DNA of 25,577 bases from Carex sylvatica (lineage: Eukaryota > Streptophyta > Magnoliopsida > Poales > Cyperaceae). The stretch lies in NCBI GenBank assembly GCA_964058845.1, contig CAXKVR010000342.1, positions 1 through 25,577 on the forward strand. The letters are read 5' to 3'. A program made the position numbers and the translations under genes. Below are positions 1 to 8,328 of the stretch, piece by piece. Position 1 is the first letter of the stretch. Each line of letters begins with the position of its first letter. Below the pieces are notes generated by a model. The model did not search any database. It saw only the letters and a list, made by a program, of their open reading frames with translations, and had not been told where the DNA came from.

Positions 1-61
1 TGTTATCTTGATATTTATTTCTATGAAATTACAAATGTGTTGGTGTATGTATTGAGTTTTG

Positions 62-256
62 ACTTTTTGAAATTTAATCTCTCTTGTTCGGTTCAACCAA
101 ACAAACTGAAATTTAATTCAGTTTAAATGGTTTGGTTGTTATTCGGTTGGCCATTTTAATTCGGTTGGTTCGGTTGGATTTTTAAAAATAAAAAAAAGGT
201 TTGGTTTGGGTATTTTACTTCGGTTTCAACCAAACTGGCCATTTGAACATCCCTAG
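62..256. mobile_element. Terminus of a hAT-like transposon in a VHA-H intron
   Basis: The stretch is dense in CGGTT and AACCAAAC motifs on both strands. It ends in GGCCATTTGAACATCCCTAG at 237-256, which reads on the other strand as a CTAGGGATGTTCAA-type end. Many plant non-autonomous hAT elements end in such TAGGGRTG termini with CGGTT-rich subterminal repeats (family knowledge). No matching left end is visible, so the element is truncated or starts before the window. The rest of 1-484 is intron, finishing in a long T tract before the acceptor at 483-484. Confidence 0.4.
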
Positions 257-484
257 TTTATTTCAACTTCCAACAATTAAAAAATGTTTAGTCTCAGAAA
301 CAAAAGGCAGAGTTCCGCTGAGAATTTATATACTTCTGTCATAACTTCACTAGATATTACTGATCAAGATATAAAAGTCACTATGTGAGATTTTACCTTC
401 AGGAAACCTAAATAGTTCGCACTGGTATGCACAACTCTCAGTTTTGCTTCCTTTTTCTTTTTCTTTTTTTTTTTTTTTTTGCAG

Positions 485-3400
485 ATTCTTTATGAAACAT
501 GCTTATGCATCTGGTTGTTGTCATACTTTGAGCCTGCCATTGACAACCTGTCAACTACTCGGGTCATATCTAGCCTCATGGAGGTAGTCAAGGGATCTAC
601 TAAAGAAAAGGTCAGATGACTTCTTGTTTAAGTCAACTGTGCTACTAATCACTACTAGTTGGATAAGAGAACCATTCCATTCCGTTACTGTCTGGACCTA
701 GGCTCTTCTTTCTTTCTTATTTTCTTGGCCTTTTTTTTTTTTTTTACTACATTTTTTATTAGGTCGAGGTATAGACATTGCTTAGAAGCTTGACATTTTG
801 TTGTAACAAAATGGCTTCTTTGAAGCTGTAATTGACGTTGAGACCTGTATCTAATATATGAGTAGGGCTCAAATGCCTCATGTCTTTCATGCCTCAATCG
901 TGCCTCTTATTTTTATCTTCGCTTTCGAAGTCCAAACATGTGATCTGAACTGCTTAACATGATCTCCATGTTAAAATGTGCTTGGAGATCAAATTTTATA
1001 TTTATTTTTTTGGAACTTTTTTTACTAATTTTTTAGATAGGTACAAAATCACCGTTTTTCAGAAGATTTTTTACCATAAAAAAACAGTGATTTTGTACCT
1101 ATCTTAAAAAATAGTAAAAATTTCCAACATATATAAAATTTGGTCTCCAGGAACATTTATGAAGATAATGTTGAGCAGTTAGGATCGACTGTTTGGACTT
1201 GGAAAGCAGAGATAAGAATGTGAGTCATGATTGGGGCACAACAATGGGGCATTTAACCCTACTGTAATCTATATAGAGAGAGAGAAAAAGGTTGGGATGC
1301 TAATCCTTGGTTCATCACAAGTTTTGTACTTGCCAATTTGGTAAATCCATCAGAGTCAATTATGACCAAACCAAATGCATCGGTATTCCTAATGTGTGCG
1401 GTACTTCAACCTTAGGTTTTTATATGCTTCCTTGTTGACACAGTAATGTAATGGCATATAAAGAGATTATTATTTCACTGTGAAGGTTGTCAGAGTTGTG
1501 GTGCTAATCTTTAGAAATCTGATTCCAAAGACTGCATTTGCGGCCCAAATGATCGACCTTGGTTTGCCCCAACTTGTTCAAAGCCTAAAAGCACAGGCTT
1601 GGAGCGATGAGGTAATAATTTATCTCATTTTTAAAATGCTACTTAATTCACTTGTTCAATCCAAGTTGCCTGGCAAATTCAAATTTCCTTTGTCCGCAAT
1701 GCCTTTTCAATTCCTCTCTTCTCAAAGGATGAGTGAGATGGTTGTGTTATTTAGAAAATGTGTTACTAGTTTTGCCATTGGATTAAGATTTTTAGCTGTT
1801 ACAAAATGTGTTTATTTATTTTACTTCCCAATTTTTATTTTTAAGTTTAACCAGACAGCTAAAACTCAATGTGCCTAATCAAATTATCATGAAGAATACT
1901 TGGTGTGATTTTTTAACTGGGAGATAGTTTTAAATGTTTGCGCTTCTCTTGAATCTTGATATACAGGGATATACTAGCGACATTTTCAAATACACTCTTT
2001 GATTTCTATAAATTATGAGTTAATTTTTGTGGAATGTAGGATTTGTTGGAAGCACTTAATCAGCTAGAGGCAGGGCTGAAAGAGAACATCAAACGTCTGA
2101 GTTCATTTGACAAGTACAAGCAACAGGTCCTTTTGGGACAACTTGACTGGTCTCCAATGCACAAAGACCCGGGATTTTGGCGTGAGAATATTAGTAATTT
2201 TGAAGAGAGTGATTTTCAGGTATTGCCATACGAATATTTGTCGGGTCTCAGTTTCAAAAAAATATCTTTCCTTCTACTTTTTTGGTTCATTTTTTTTCAT
2301 CTTTTAGTGCTTTTAATTTTTAGTGATATATTATACACTATTGATAGGTGAGACCTAAAAATCTAGCACCACCAAAAAGAGAAAAGAAAAGTTTTCTCTT
2401 ACTAGCAATCCTGCATTATGATGAGAAACAAAATTGATAGCTAGATAATTTTTTATGTACATATAGTACCAAAGCATACACTAATACTGTACTGTGGTCA
2501 GCTATCATGATATAGTACTCTGTATGTACCAGCATGAGTAGAATAATACTGTCATGATGAGAAAGAAATTGACAGAGAAATGGTAATTGCTGTATATATA
2601 GTACCAAAGCATATAGCTGGACCAATAAATATATTATCTTTCTAGGATACATACTATTTGCTTGTACCTTTTCAGTTAAGACTAGATAATGAACTGTCTC
2701 GATCATATATGCTTATTCTTTAGGTTCAGGGTCGCTTTATTGGTTTCTTCATCCTTCTGATAAATATACTTTCTGTGAATATATACTGTTGTGACTTCTC
2801 ATTAATTAATACTGTGTTGGGAGTGAGGCTATGGTACTCTGCATAGCGCAGATTGGTCAGTTCTATGGATCAATATCTTCGTTTTCAAAATCCAAACCGT
2901 CGATCTGAACCATTCAACATGATGTCTCTATGAAAATATACTTGCAGACTATATTTTATATTTTTTATCATTTTTTTTAGATAGGTAGAAAATCACTACT
3001 AAGAATATTTAGATCAAGTGATTTGCTACCTAAAATAATAGTAAAAAAGTTCCAAAAAATGTAAAATTTGATCTACAAGTACATTTTCATGTAGAGATCA
3101 TGTTGAACAGTTTAGATCGACATTTTTAACTTTGAAAATGAAGATATTGATCTATAGTACGGATCAATATGCACTATGCATAGTACCATAACCTCACTCC
3201 TGCGTTGGCATGCATATGACAACCTATAGAAGTTAACTGTCTTTTTTTTTTAATCTTAAATTGCACAAATGTTCAGATTCTGCGTGTTCTATTGACAATC
3301 ATGGAGACCTCAAATGACCCAACAGCATTGGCTGTTGCCTGTTACGACCTGTCACAGTTCATCCAGTATCACCCAGGCGGGCGCATTGTGGTTTCAGACC

Positions 3401-3525
3401 TGAAAGCAAAGGAGCGAGTCATGAATCTCATGAACCATGACAATGCTGAGGTGAGAAAGAATGCTCTTCTTTCAGTGCAGAGGCTCTTTCTCGGTGCCAA
3501 ATATGCAAGCTTCCTACAAGCTTAG
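485..3525 (+). CDS. VHA-H: V-type proton ATPase subunit H, C-terminal half (four exons, 5' partial)
   Basis: Four exons: 485-610, 1486-1611, 2040-2219 and 3277-3525 (stop TAG 3523-3525). All have GT..AG borders in phase 0 and give about 225 residues, roughly half of the usual ~450. Recognisable family stretches are [73 protein letters not shown] and the C-terminal [11 protein letters not shown]. Subunit H (yeast Vma13p) is an ARM/HEAT-repeat protein of the cytosolic V1 sector. It couples ATP hydrolysis to proton pumping at the vacuole and endomembranes, and its C-terminal domain, seen here, silences V1 when the enzyme disassembles. The exons show no lesion, so the gene looks functional. Upstream exons lie outside the window. 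Introns 2 and 4 of the visible part carry MITEs. Confidence 0.96.
861..1263. mobile_element. Fold-back MITE, family A copy 1 (in VHA-H intron)
   Basis: The two halves are near-perfect inverted repeats. The left end, AGTAGGGCTCAAATGCC, pairs with the right end, GGCATTTAACCCTACT. Inside, the left-arm stretch around 908-1000 (TCGAAGTCCAAAC, GATCTGAACTGC) reappears reversed at 1140-1210. The loop holds a GTACAAAATCAC / GTGATTTTGTAC pair. The flanks (taatatatg and taatctata) are at best a diverged 9-bp target duplication. It shares its body with the copies at 2821 and 5468, though the outermost ends differ. It lies wholly inside an intron and away from the splice sites. Confidence 0.8.
2414..2613. 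repeat. Diverged direct repeat in VHA-H intron
   Basis: Copy 1 (2414-2478) and copy 2 (2551-2613) both begin with ATGATGAGAAA and end with ATATAGTACCAAAGCATA, with a spacing of about 137 bp. The middles have diverged. The segment contains many TAC/GTA and TCATGATGA words and no coding signal. It is probably an old tandem duplication or part of a decayed element. Confidence 0.55.
2821..3199. mobile_element. Fold-back MITE, family A-related copy 2 with 9-bp TSD
   Basis: Terminal inverted repeats of about 26 bp start GAGTGAGGCTATGGTACTCT on the left and close with GTACCATAACCTCACTC on the right. The flanks CTGTGTTGG (2812-2820) and CTGCGTTGG (3200-3208) match at 8 of 9 positions. A 9-bp target duplication is typical of Mutator-like (MULE) elements. 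The arms extend inward (AACCATTCAACATGAT against ATCATGTTGAACAG), so the single strand folds into a long hairpin. The body (TCTTCGTTTTCAAAATCC, TAGATAGGTA) resembles the other family A copies, but the ends are distinct. It sits 77 bp before the last coding exon of VHA-H. Confidence 0.88.
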
Positions 3526-3917
3526 GTTAAAACAAACTCTTCTTTTATTATTTATTATGTGTATAAATGCATAAATGCGATGTGTTCAGTTCAATAATGA
3601 GGCTTATTTTTGGATTAAGAAGGCTTTGTAGCAGATATATTATTTGCTTGTTAATGTTTTGGGGATGGTGAATCTACTTTCGGGAATGAACAGGAAATTC
3701 TGAGTTTTTTTTTTCTTTAAATTGTTCTTTAATTTTGCAGTAGGTAAGCGGATGATTGCTTACTATATTAGATTCATCTTGCCGCATGGCATGTAATAAA
3801 TTTTTAGATTTTTTGTGATTGTATAATTTTCATTTTTCAATTATGGTATTCAATCAAATTTCTTTCAAGACATATATACGTAATATATTGCGCCCTATTA
3901 TGAAAGGCATGAAAATA
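3526..3917 (+). other. VHA-H 3' untranslated and downstream region
   Basis: AT-rich sequence follows the VHA-H stop codon. It contains an AATAATGA word at 3591 and a canonical AATAAA hexamer at 3795-3800, the best candidate for a polyadenylation signal. No coding potential is visible before the first MITE at 3927. The transcript end cannot be fixed without cDNA. Confidence 0.4.
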
Positions 3918-3926
3918 TTATATATA

Positions 3927-4316
3927 AGTAGAAGTAGGGTGTTTTAAGTTTACCGAGCCTTTTTGTAAACTCTAAAACCATTCGAATTGATTTCAAAGAA
4001 CGAATTCGAACTGTTGAAACTCATTTACCTTACGAGTGATGTGTTTGCATGCAAAAATGAAATTTTCAATTAATTTTGTTTAGAGTCAAGTGGTCAAAAT
4101 TAAAAGATTTATAAATTAATTTTGATGTATTTATTTTTTTTAATGTTTTTTGATCACTTGATTTATACAAAATTAATTTTAAAATTTCACATGTAATGCA
4201 TCACTCACAAGATATATGGGTTTCAATAATTTAGATTCAGTTTTTAAAGTTAATTTGATAGTTTTCAGAGTTAAATTCACAAAGAAACTCAGTGAAAAGA
4301 ATACCTAGTTCTACTC
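3927..4316. mobile_element. Fold-back MITE, family B copy 1, 9-bp TSD
   Basis: The left end AGTAGAAGTAGGGTGTT pairs with the right end ACCTAGTTCTACTC. The arms pair inward, with GAGTCAAGTGGTCAAAA on the left opposed by TTTTTTGATCACTTGAT on the right, and ACGAGTGATG opposed by CATCACTC. The flanks TTATATATA at 3918-3926 and 4317-4325 are an identical 9-bp target duplication, though in AT-rich sequence. Two better-preserved copies lie at 5946 and 16856. It is more diverged than those and so probably older. No coding capacity. Confidence 0.85.
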
Positions 4317-4784
4317 TTATATATACATCATTATCCTACATGTAAAAATAAAAATGCCACGAATAGTTAATGTTTTTAAAAAAAAGCAAGAGGCAAACAA
4401 AAACTAAAACACTTTTGACTCCAACCCTTGTGACAAATTAAATCGATGTTTCAGGTTCTGTCATAATATAAATACCTAAATAGATAGCAAAACTCACCGT
4501 CCAAAAATCCGATTTTTTTATTAATAGAAAATAAATAAATAAAATATCAAAATACATGATTGTTTTTGGTTTTTTTCAATATGTAAGTAGAACGGATCGT
4601 AGTATTCCATTCCATGGGACGGGACAAATTAATCCGTCCGAATTTATCCTTAATCTAATTATTGTTATAAGCTAATAGCGGAAGAAGAAAAAAAAAAAAA
4701 GCCGGACGGAAAGGGAAGACCCGTCCTACCTTTCGGAAAAAAAAAAATCGGACGGCAAAGGAAGACCCTTCCGAGAATTCTAAC

Positions 4785-5062
4785 ATTTTATATATTATAT
4801 TATATTATATTTTTTTTGTTTTTTATATTATTATATTATATTATATCATATTATATTATATTATATTATATTATATTATATTATATTATTTTTTATTTTT
4901 ATATTATATTAATATATTAATATACTTATATATATATTATATTATTATATTATATTATTTTTTGTTTTTTAATTATTATATTATATTATATTATATTATA
5001 TTACTATTTTATATATATTATATTATTATATTATTATTTTATTTTATTTTATTATATTATTA
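4785..5062. repeat. TATAT-rich low-complexity tract inside the fold-back element
   Basis: Nearly pure runs of TATAT/ATTAT units, broken by short T-rich blocks (TTTTTGTTTT, TTTTATTTT). The complementary form (ATAAT with AAAAATAAAAAATAAT) recurs at 5375-5467, 5866-5944 and 6360-6420. The AT tract is therefore itself inverted around the centre of the element and forms its loop region. The nested MITEs inserted into these tracts. Confidence 0.85.
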
Positions 5063-5063
5063 T

Positions 5064-5326
5064 GAGGAGGGTTCTAATGGCTCATGTCTTTCATACCTCA
5101 TCATACTTCATATGCTATAAGTTCGTTTTTAAAGTCTAAATTATCGATCCAAATCGTTTAACGTGATATCCATACTAAAATATGATTAGAGTTGAAATTT
5201 TATATTTTTTTGAAATTTTTTTACTATTTTTTAAGATGGGTAGAAAATCACTGTTTTTTTAACAGTTTGAAAAACATTGATTTTGTACCTATCTTAAAAA
5301 ATAGTAAAAAATTCTAAAAAATATAA
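5064..5326. mobile_element. Family A MITE copy 3, 3'-truncated
   Basis: It starts with the same end as the complete copy at 5468 (GAGGAGGGTTC) and follows it through the first arm and the loop (TTTTTAAGATGGGTAGAAAA, then GATTTTGTACCTATC). It stops at about 5326, where the second arm should continue for a further ~130 bp. The missing right terminus makes it a broken copy. It is followed directly by a 39-bp piece of another copy's left end. Confidence 0.8.
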
Positions 5327-5328
5327 CT

Positions 5329-5367
5329 GGAGGGTTCCAATGCCTCATCTTTTTCATACCTCATCAT
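5329..5367. mobile_element. Fragment of a family A MITE left end
   Basis: GGAGGGTTCCAATGCCTCAT and the following CTTTTTCATACCTCATCAT match the first ~40 bp of the complete copy at 5468. The sequence then changes abruptly to TA-rich tract. Head-to-tail contact with the truncated copy at 5064-5326 suggests a deletion or template switch between neighbouring copies. Confidence 0.7.
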
Positions 5368-5467
5368 ATAATATATATAAAATCATAATATAATAATATA
5401 AAAAATAAAAAATAATATAATAATATAATATATATATAAAATCATAATATAATATAATATAATATAA

Positions 5468-5865
5468 GAGGAGGGTTCCAATACCTCATCTTTTTCATAC
5501 CTCATCAAACCTCATATTTTATATCTTCGTTTTCAAAGTTCAAATTGTCGATCCGAACCGTTCAACATAATATTTATACTAAAATATGCATGTAGATGAA
5601 ATTTTATATTTTTTAAATTTTTTTACTATTTTTTAAGATAGATACAAAATCAATGTTTTTGAACCGTTCAAAAAACAGTGATTTTCTACCCATCTTTAAA
5701 AAATAGTAAAAAAATTTCAAAAAATATAAAATTTCATCTCTAATCATATTTTAATATGGATATCACGTTGAACGGTTTGGATCGATATTTTAGACTTTAA
5801 AAACGAACATATAGCATATGAGGTATGATGAGGTATAAAAGGCATGAGGCATTGGAACCCTCCTC
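5468..5865. mobile_element. Family A fold-back MITE copy 4, complete
   Basis: Left end GAGGAGGGTTCCAATACCTC and right end GAGGCATTGGAACCCTCCTC are inverted copies. The arms keep pairing inward (CCGAACCGTTCAACATAATA against ATATCACGTTGAACGGTTTG). The loop has the AAAATCAATG / CAGTGATTTTCTAC pair. The flanks ATAATATAA at 5459-5467 and 5866-5874 are identical over 9 bp but lie in TA repeats, so the duplication is only consistent, not diagnostic. It is nested in the 2.2-kb fold-back element and so is younger than it. Confidence 0.88.
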
Positions 5866-5945
5866 ATAATATAATATTATAATATAAAAAATAAAAAATA
5901 ATATAATATAATAATATAATATATATACAATCGTAATATAATATA

Positions 5946-6358
5946 GAGTAGAACTAGGGTGTTCTTAAGCTCACCAAAGTGTTTGGTGAGCTTAACTCCA
6001 AAATCTATCAAATTTATTTCAAATGACGAATCTGAACCGTTGAAACCCGCCTACTTTTCGAGTGATGAGTCTACATGTGAAAATTTTAAACATTCGAATT
6101 AATTTAGTATAAAGTCAAGCGGTCAAAAAACGTCCAAAAAATAAATGCACTAAAATTAATTTATTAACTTTCTAATTTTGACCGATTGACTTTATACTAA
6201 ACTAATTCGAATGTTTAAAAATTTCACATGTAAACGCATCACACGTAAGATAGGCGGGTTCCAATGGTTCGGATTCGTCAATTAAAATCGATTTGATGAG
6301 TTCTGGAGTTAAGCTCACCAAATACTTTGGTGAGCTTAAGAACATCCTAATTCTACTC
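5946..6358. mobile_element. Fold-back MITE, family B copy 2, 9-bp TSD
   Basis: The left end GAGTAGAACTAGGGTGTTCT pairs with the right end AAGAACATCCTAATTCTACTC. A second, terminal-proximal pair, AAGCTCACCAAA and TTTGGTGAGCTTAA, occurs on each side. The flanks TATAATATA at 5937-5945 and 6359-6367 match over 9 bp. It is the same length (413 bp) as the copy at 16856-17268 and is nested within the 2.2-kb fold-back element. Confidence 0.88.
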
Positions 6359-6738
6359 TATAATATAATATAATATAATAATATAATTAAAAAACAAAGA
6401 ATAATATAATAATATAATATATAAAATGTTAGAATTCTCGAACAGGCCTTCCTTTCGCATCCGATTTTTTTTTAAAAAATTTTACCAGAGAAGGCTCGGA
6501 CGGGTCTTCCTTTTCCGTCCGACTTTTCTCTTTTCTTTTCTTTTTTTTTCTTCCGCCGCTAAGCTAAGTTGTTGATGGTAATTAGATTAAGGAACCCGGA
6601 CGGGTTAATTAGTTCCGTCCCATGAAACGGGATATTTGAACCCGTTCTACTCATATCTTGAAAAAATCTAAAAACAATCCCATATTTTGATATTTTATTT
6701 ATTTATTTTCTATTAATAAAAAAAATCGGTCCAAAAAT

Positions 6739-7367
6739 ACCTAATAGATCTGCAAATTGCAATGAAGAACAACGATAAGAAGTTGGTTTTAAGGTGTTAG
6801 CCTCATCAACATACACCACATTTGATATTACAAATATTAAAATTATTGACATCAGAGCAAAAGTTTAAATACTCGCAATTCAGAAGAAAATGCGACCAAC
6901 TTAACCATTCTGTAATGATTTTAATTAGACAATTTTGCTGGATTCCGAATTTTAGTATTTTGATTAAGTAATTTTAATTGGTCTGTTTTAACTCAGGCCG
7001 CAACTGAGAATGAATTAGACAAGAAAAAAAAAGAAAAAACTTCTACTCATTCAACAATAATAATTCGTTTGGAAAGGGATCACTTGACAATTTTGTGATA
7101 CTTCAAAAAAAATCAAAATAAGACTGAAAAAATAAATTAGTATACTTTTCTTTATAATTAGAGTACGAATTAAATTTCATACAATTTGAATATCAGTCGT
7201 TAATTTCAAATTGTTAAAAAAAATTAAATCACTTTATTAATGATAAAATATATATTTAGTTTTGTTAAGTTTTATAGACATGATATGTGAACTCTACATA
7301 TCACTAATATTAAATTTTAAATATCATTTTTTTTTATGATCGCTAATATGGTTAAAATAAATGATAT
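6739..7367. other. AT-rich spacer, no gene recognised
   Basis: No reading frame or RNA gene can be supported here. The words GACATCAGAGC (about 6850) and CGACCAACTTAACCATTCTG (about 6893) recall sequence near plant retrotransposon primer-binding regions. There is no LTR pair or coding remnant to back this up. Confidence 0.4.
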
Positions 7368-7492
7368 TCAAATGACGCTGCATTCGATCATATATTGTAA
7401 AGTTTAAAGTTTTACTTGCCGAAAAGTAAATATTGTCAAATGACGCTGCATTCGCTCATGTAATCGTGAACTTTTACTTGTTGAAAAGTAAA
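7368..7492. repeat. Tandem duplication, two units of ~57-63 bp
   Basis: Both units begin TCAAATGACGCTGCATTCG (7368 and 7436) and end with TTTTACTTG, two or three variable bases, and GAAAAGTAAA (near 7430 and 7492). The spacing is 68 bp. The second unit has lost about 6 bp in the middle. It is non-coding and lies about 840 bp from the 3' end of the PPR gene. Confidence 0.8.
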
Positions 7493-8328
7493 AAATTTAA
7501 GTAAAGTCGATCAGCTCACGCAACAGTATAACGAAGTCACACGGTCACAACTACTTGTCCCTCTTTAAACTCTTCCACTGAGATCTTATACAGTTCTCCT
7601 GAGTCCTGTCTGGCTGTCTCTACTAGAGAGGTCCCACCAGGCAGAACTCGTGCAATTGCTTCCCTTCACCTTCAAGGGTCCCCAGTTCAGCTATCCTTTT
7701 TGTCCTTTGCAAGAATACAAAGAGAGCAACCCCTTGACTGAACCCATCACCCCACCAGTCAGTGTGACTCCTCTCGTCCCCCTCCTCATTAAACCTGACA
7801 ATGCGGGTCCCTGTTAAATGACTAGTGCCAACGCTCTTCCCTTCTCCTTCCTTCTTTGATTTGACTAAAGTCAAAACCAGCCTTACCAAAGATACAATGT
7901 GAAATTGAGAAGGTGGTGAACTGCTGCTTCTTTACGGAGTGATAGCGGGAGATCATCACTGGACCCAACAACCCGCAATCTGCATGCCGGCCCCTGCTGG
8001 TGACAATTGCAGCAGTAAAACAGTAAACATGTATGAAAGAGAAAGGGCAAGGTAGATGGTTCCCATGCTTTAGAGGTAAAAAAACATAATTTCATGGATA
8101 TGAAACAGTGGGTTTGCTCGGGCACGTATGGAAATTTAAAATATAATTATGCGTACTTGCAAAAGGTTTTTTGAAACACCCCGAAAAGGTCTTGTGCCAA
8201 ACAGTCCAGTTCATCTCTCACTATTTTACCTTCTTTCAATTCTCATTCTAAGAGAATGCTCAAGCCTACAAAGATTCCAATTCAAAGTTGAACCTGCTTA
8301 TTTGACCAATCTGATTCTGATTCCCAAT
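7493..8328 (-). other. GC-richer block downstream of the PPR gene, no gene recognised
   Basis: From about 7540 to 8130 the base composition is visibly less AT-rich than the surrounding spacer. Two short open frames run on the minus strand (7623-7889 and 7883-8125). Neither translation resembles a family I know, and they lack a shared frame. The block could be a long 3' untranslated region of the PPR gene, a non-coding RNA or an old insertion. Confidence 0.3.

Larger units (their letters stand above)
4509..6729. mobile_element. 2.2-kb fold-back MULE-like element with nested MITEs
   Basis: The two ends are inverted copies over about 280-300 bp. The left arm starts CCGATTTTTTTATTAATAG. The right arm ends with the complement, CTATTAATAAAAAAAATCGG. 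The inner arms also pair (AAGTAGAACGG with CCCGTTCTACTC; GGACGGAAAGGGAAGACCC with GGTCTTCCTTTTCCGTCC; GTTAGAATTCTC shared). The flanks TCCAAAAAT at 4500-4508 and 6730-6738 are a perfect 9-bp target duplication in non-repetitive sequence, which fixes both borders. Between the arms lie TATAT-type tracts and three other insertions (5064-5367, 5468-5865, 5946-6358). No transposase coding sequence is visible, so it is non-autonomous. The 9-bp duplication points to Mutator-type mobilisation. Confidence 0.9.

Noticed and set aside
4785..6420. Regularly spaced repeats that could suggest a CRISPR-like array
   Set aside because: The repeats are TA microsatellite and MITE arms in a plant nuclear context. 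There are no uniform repeat/spacer units.
6840..6920. Words resembling a retrotransposon primer-binding neighbourhood (ACATCAGAGC)
   Set aside because: No LTR pair, tRNA-complementary site of usable length or polyprotein remnant is visible.
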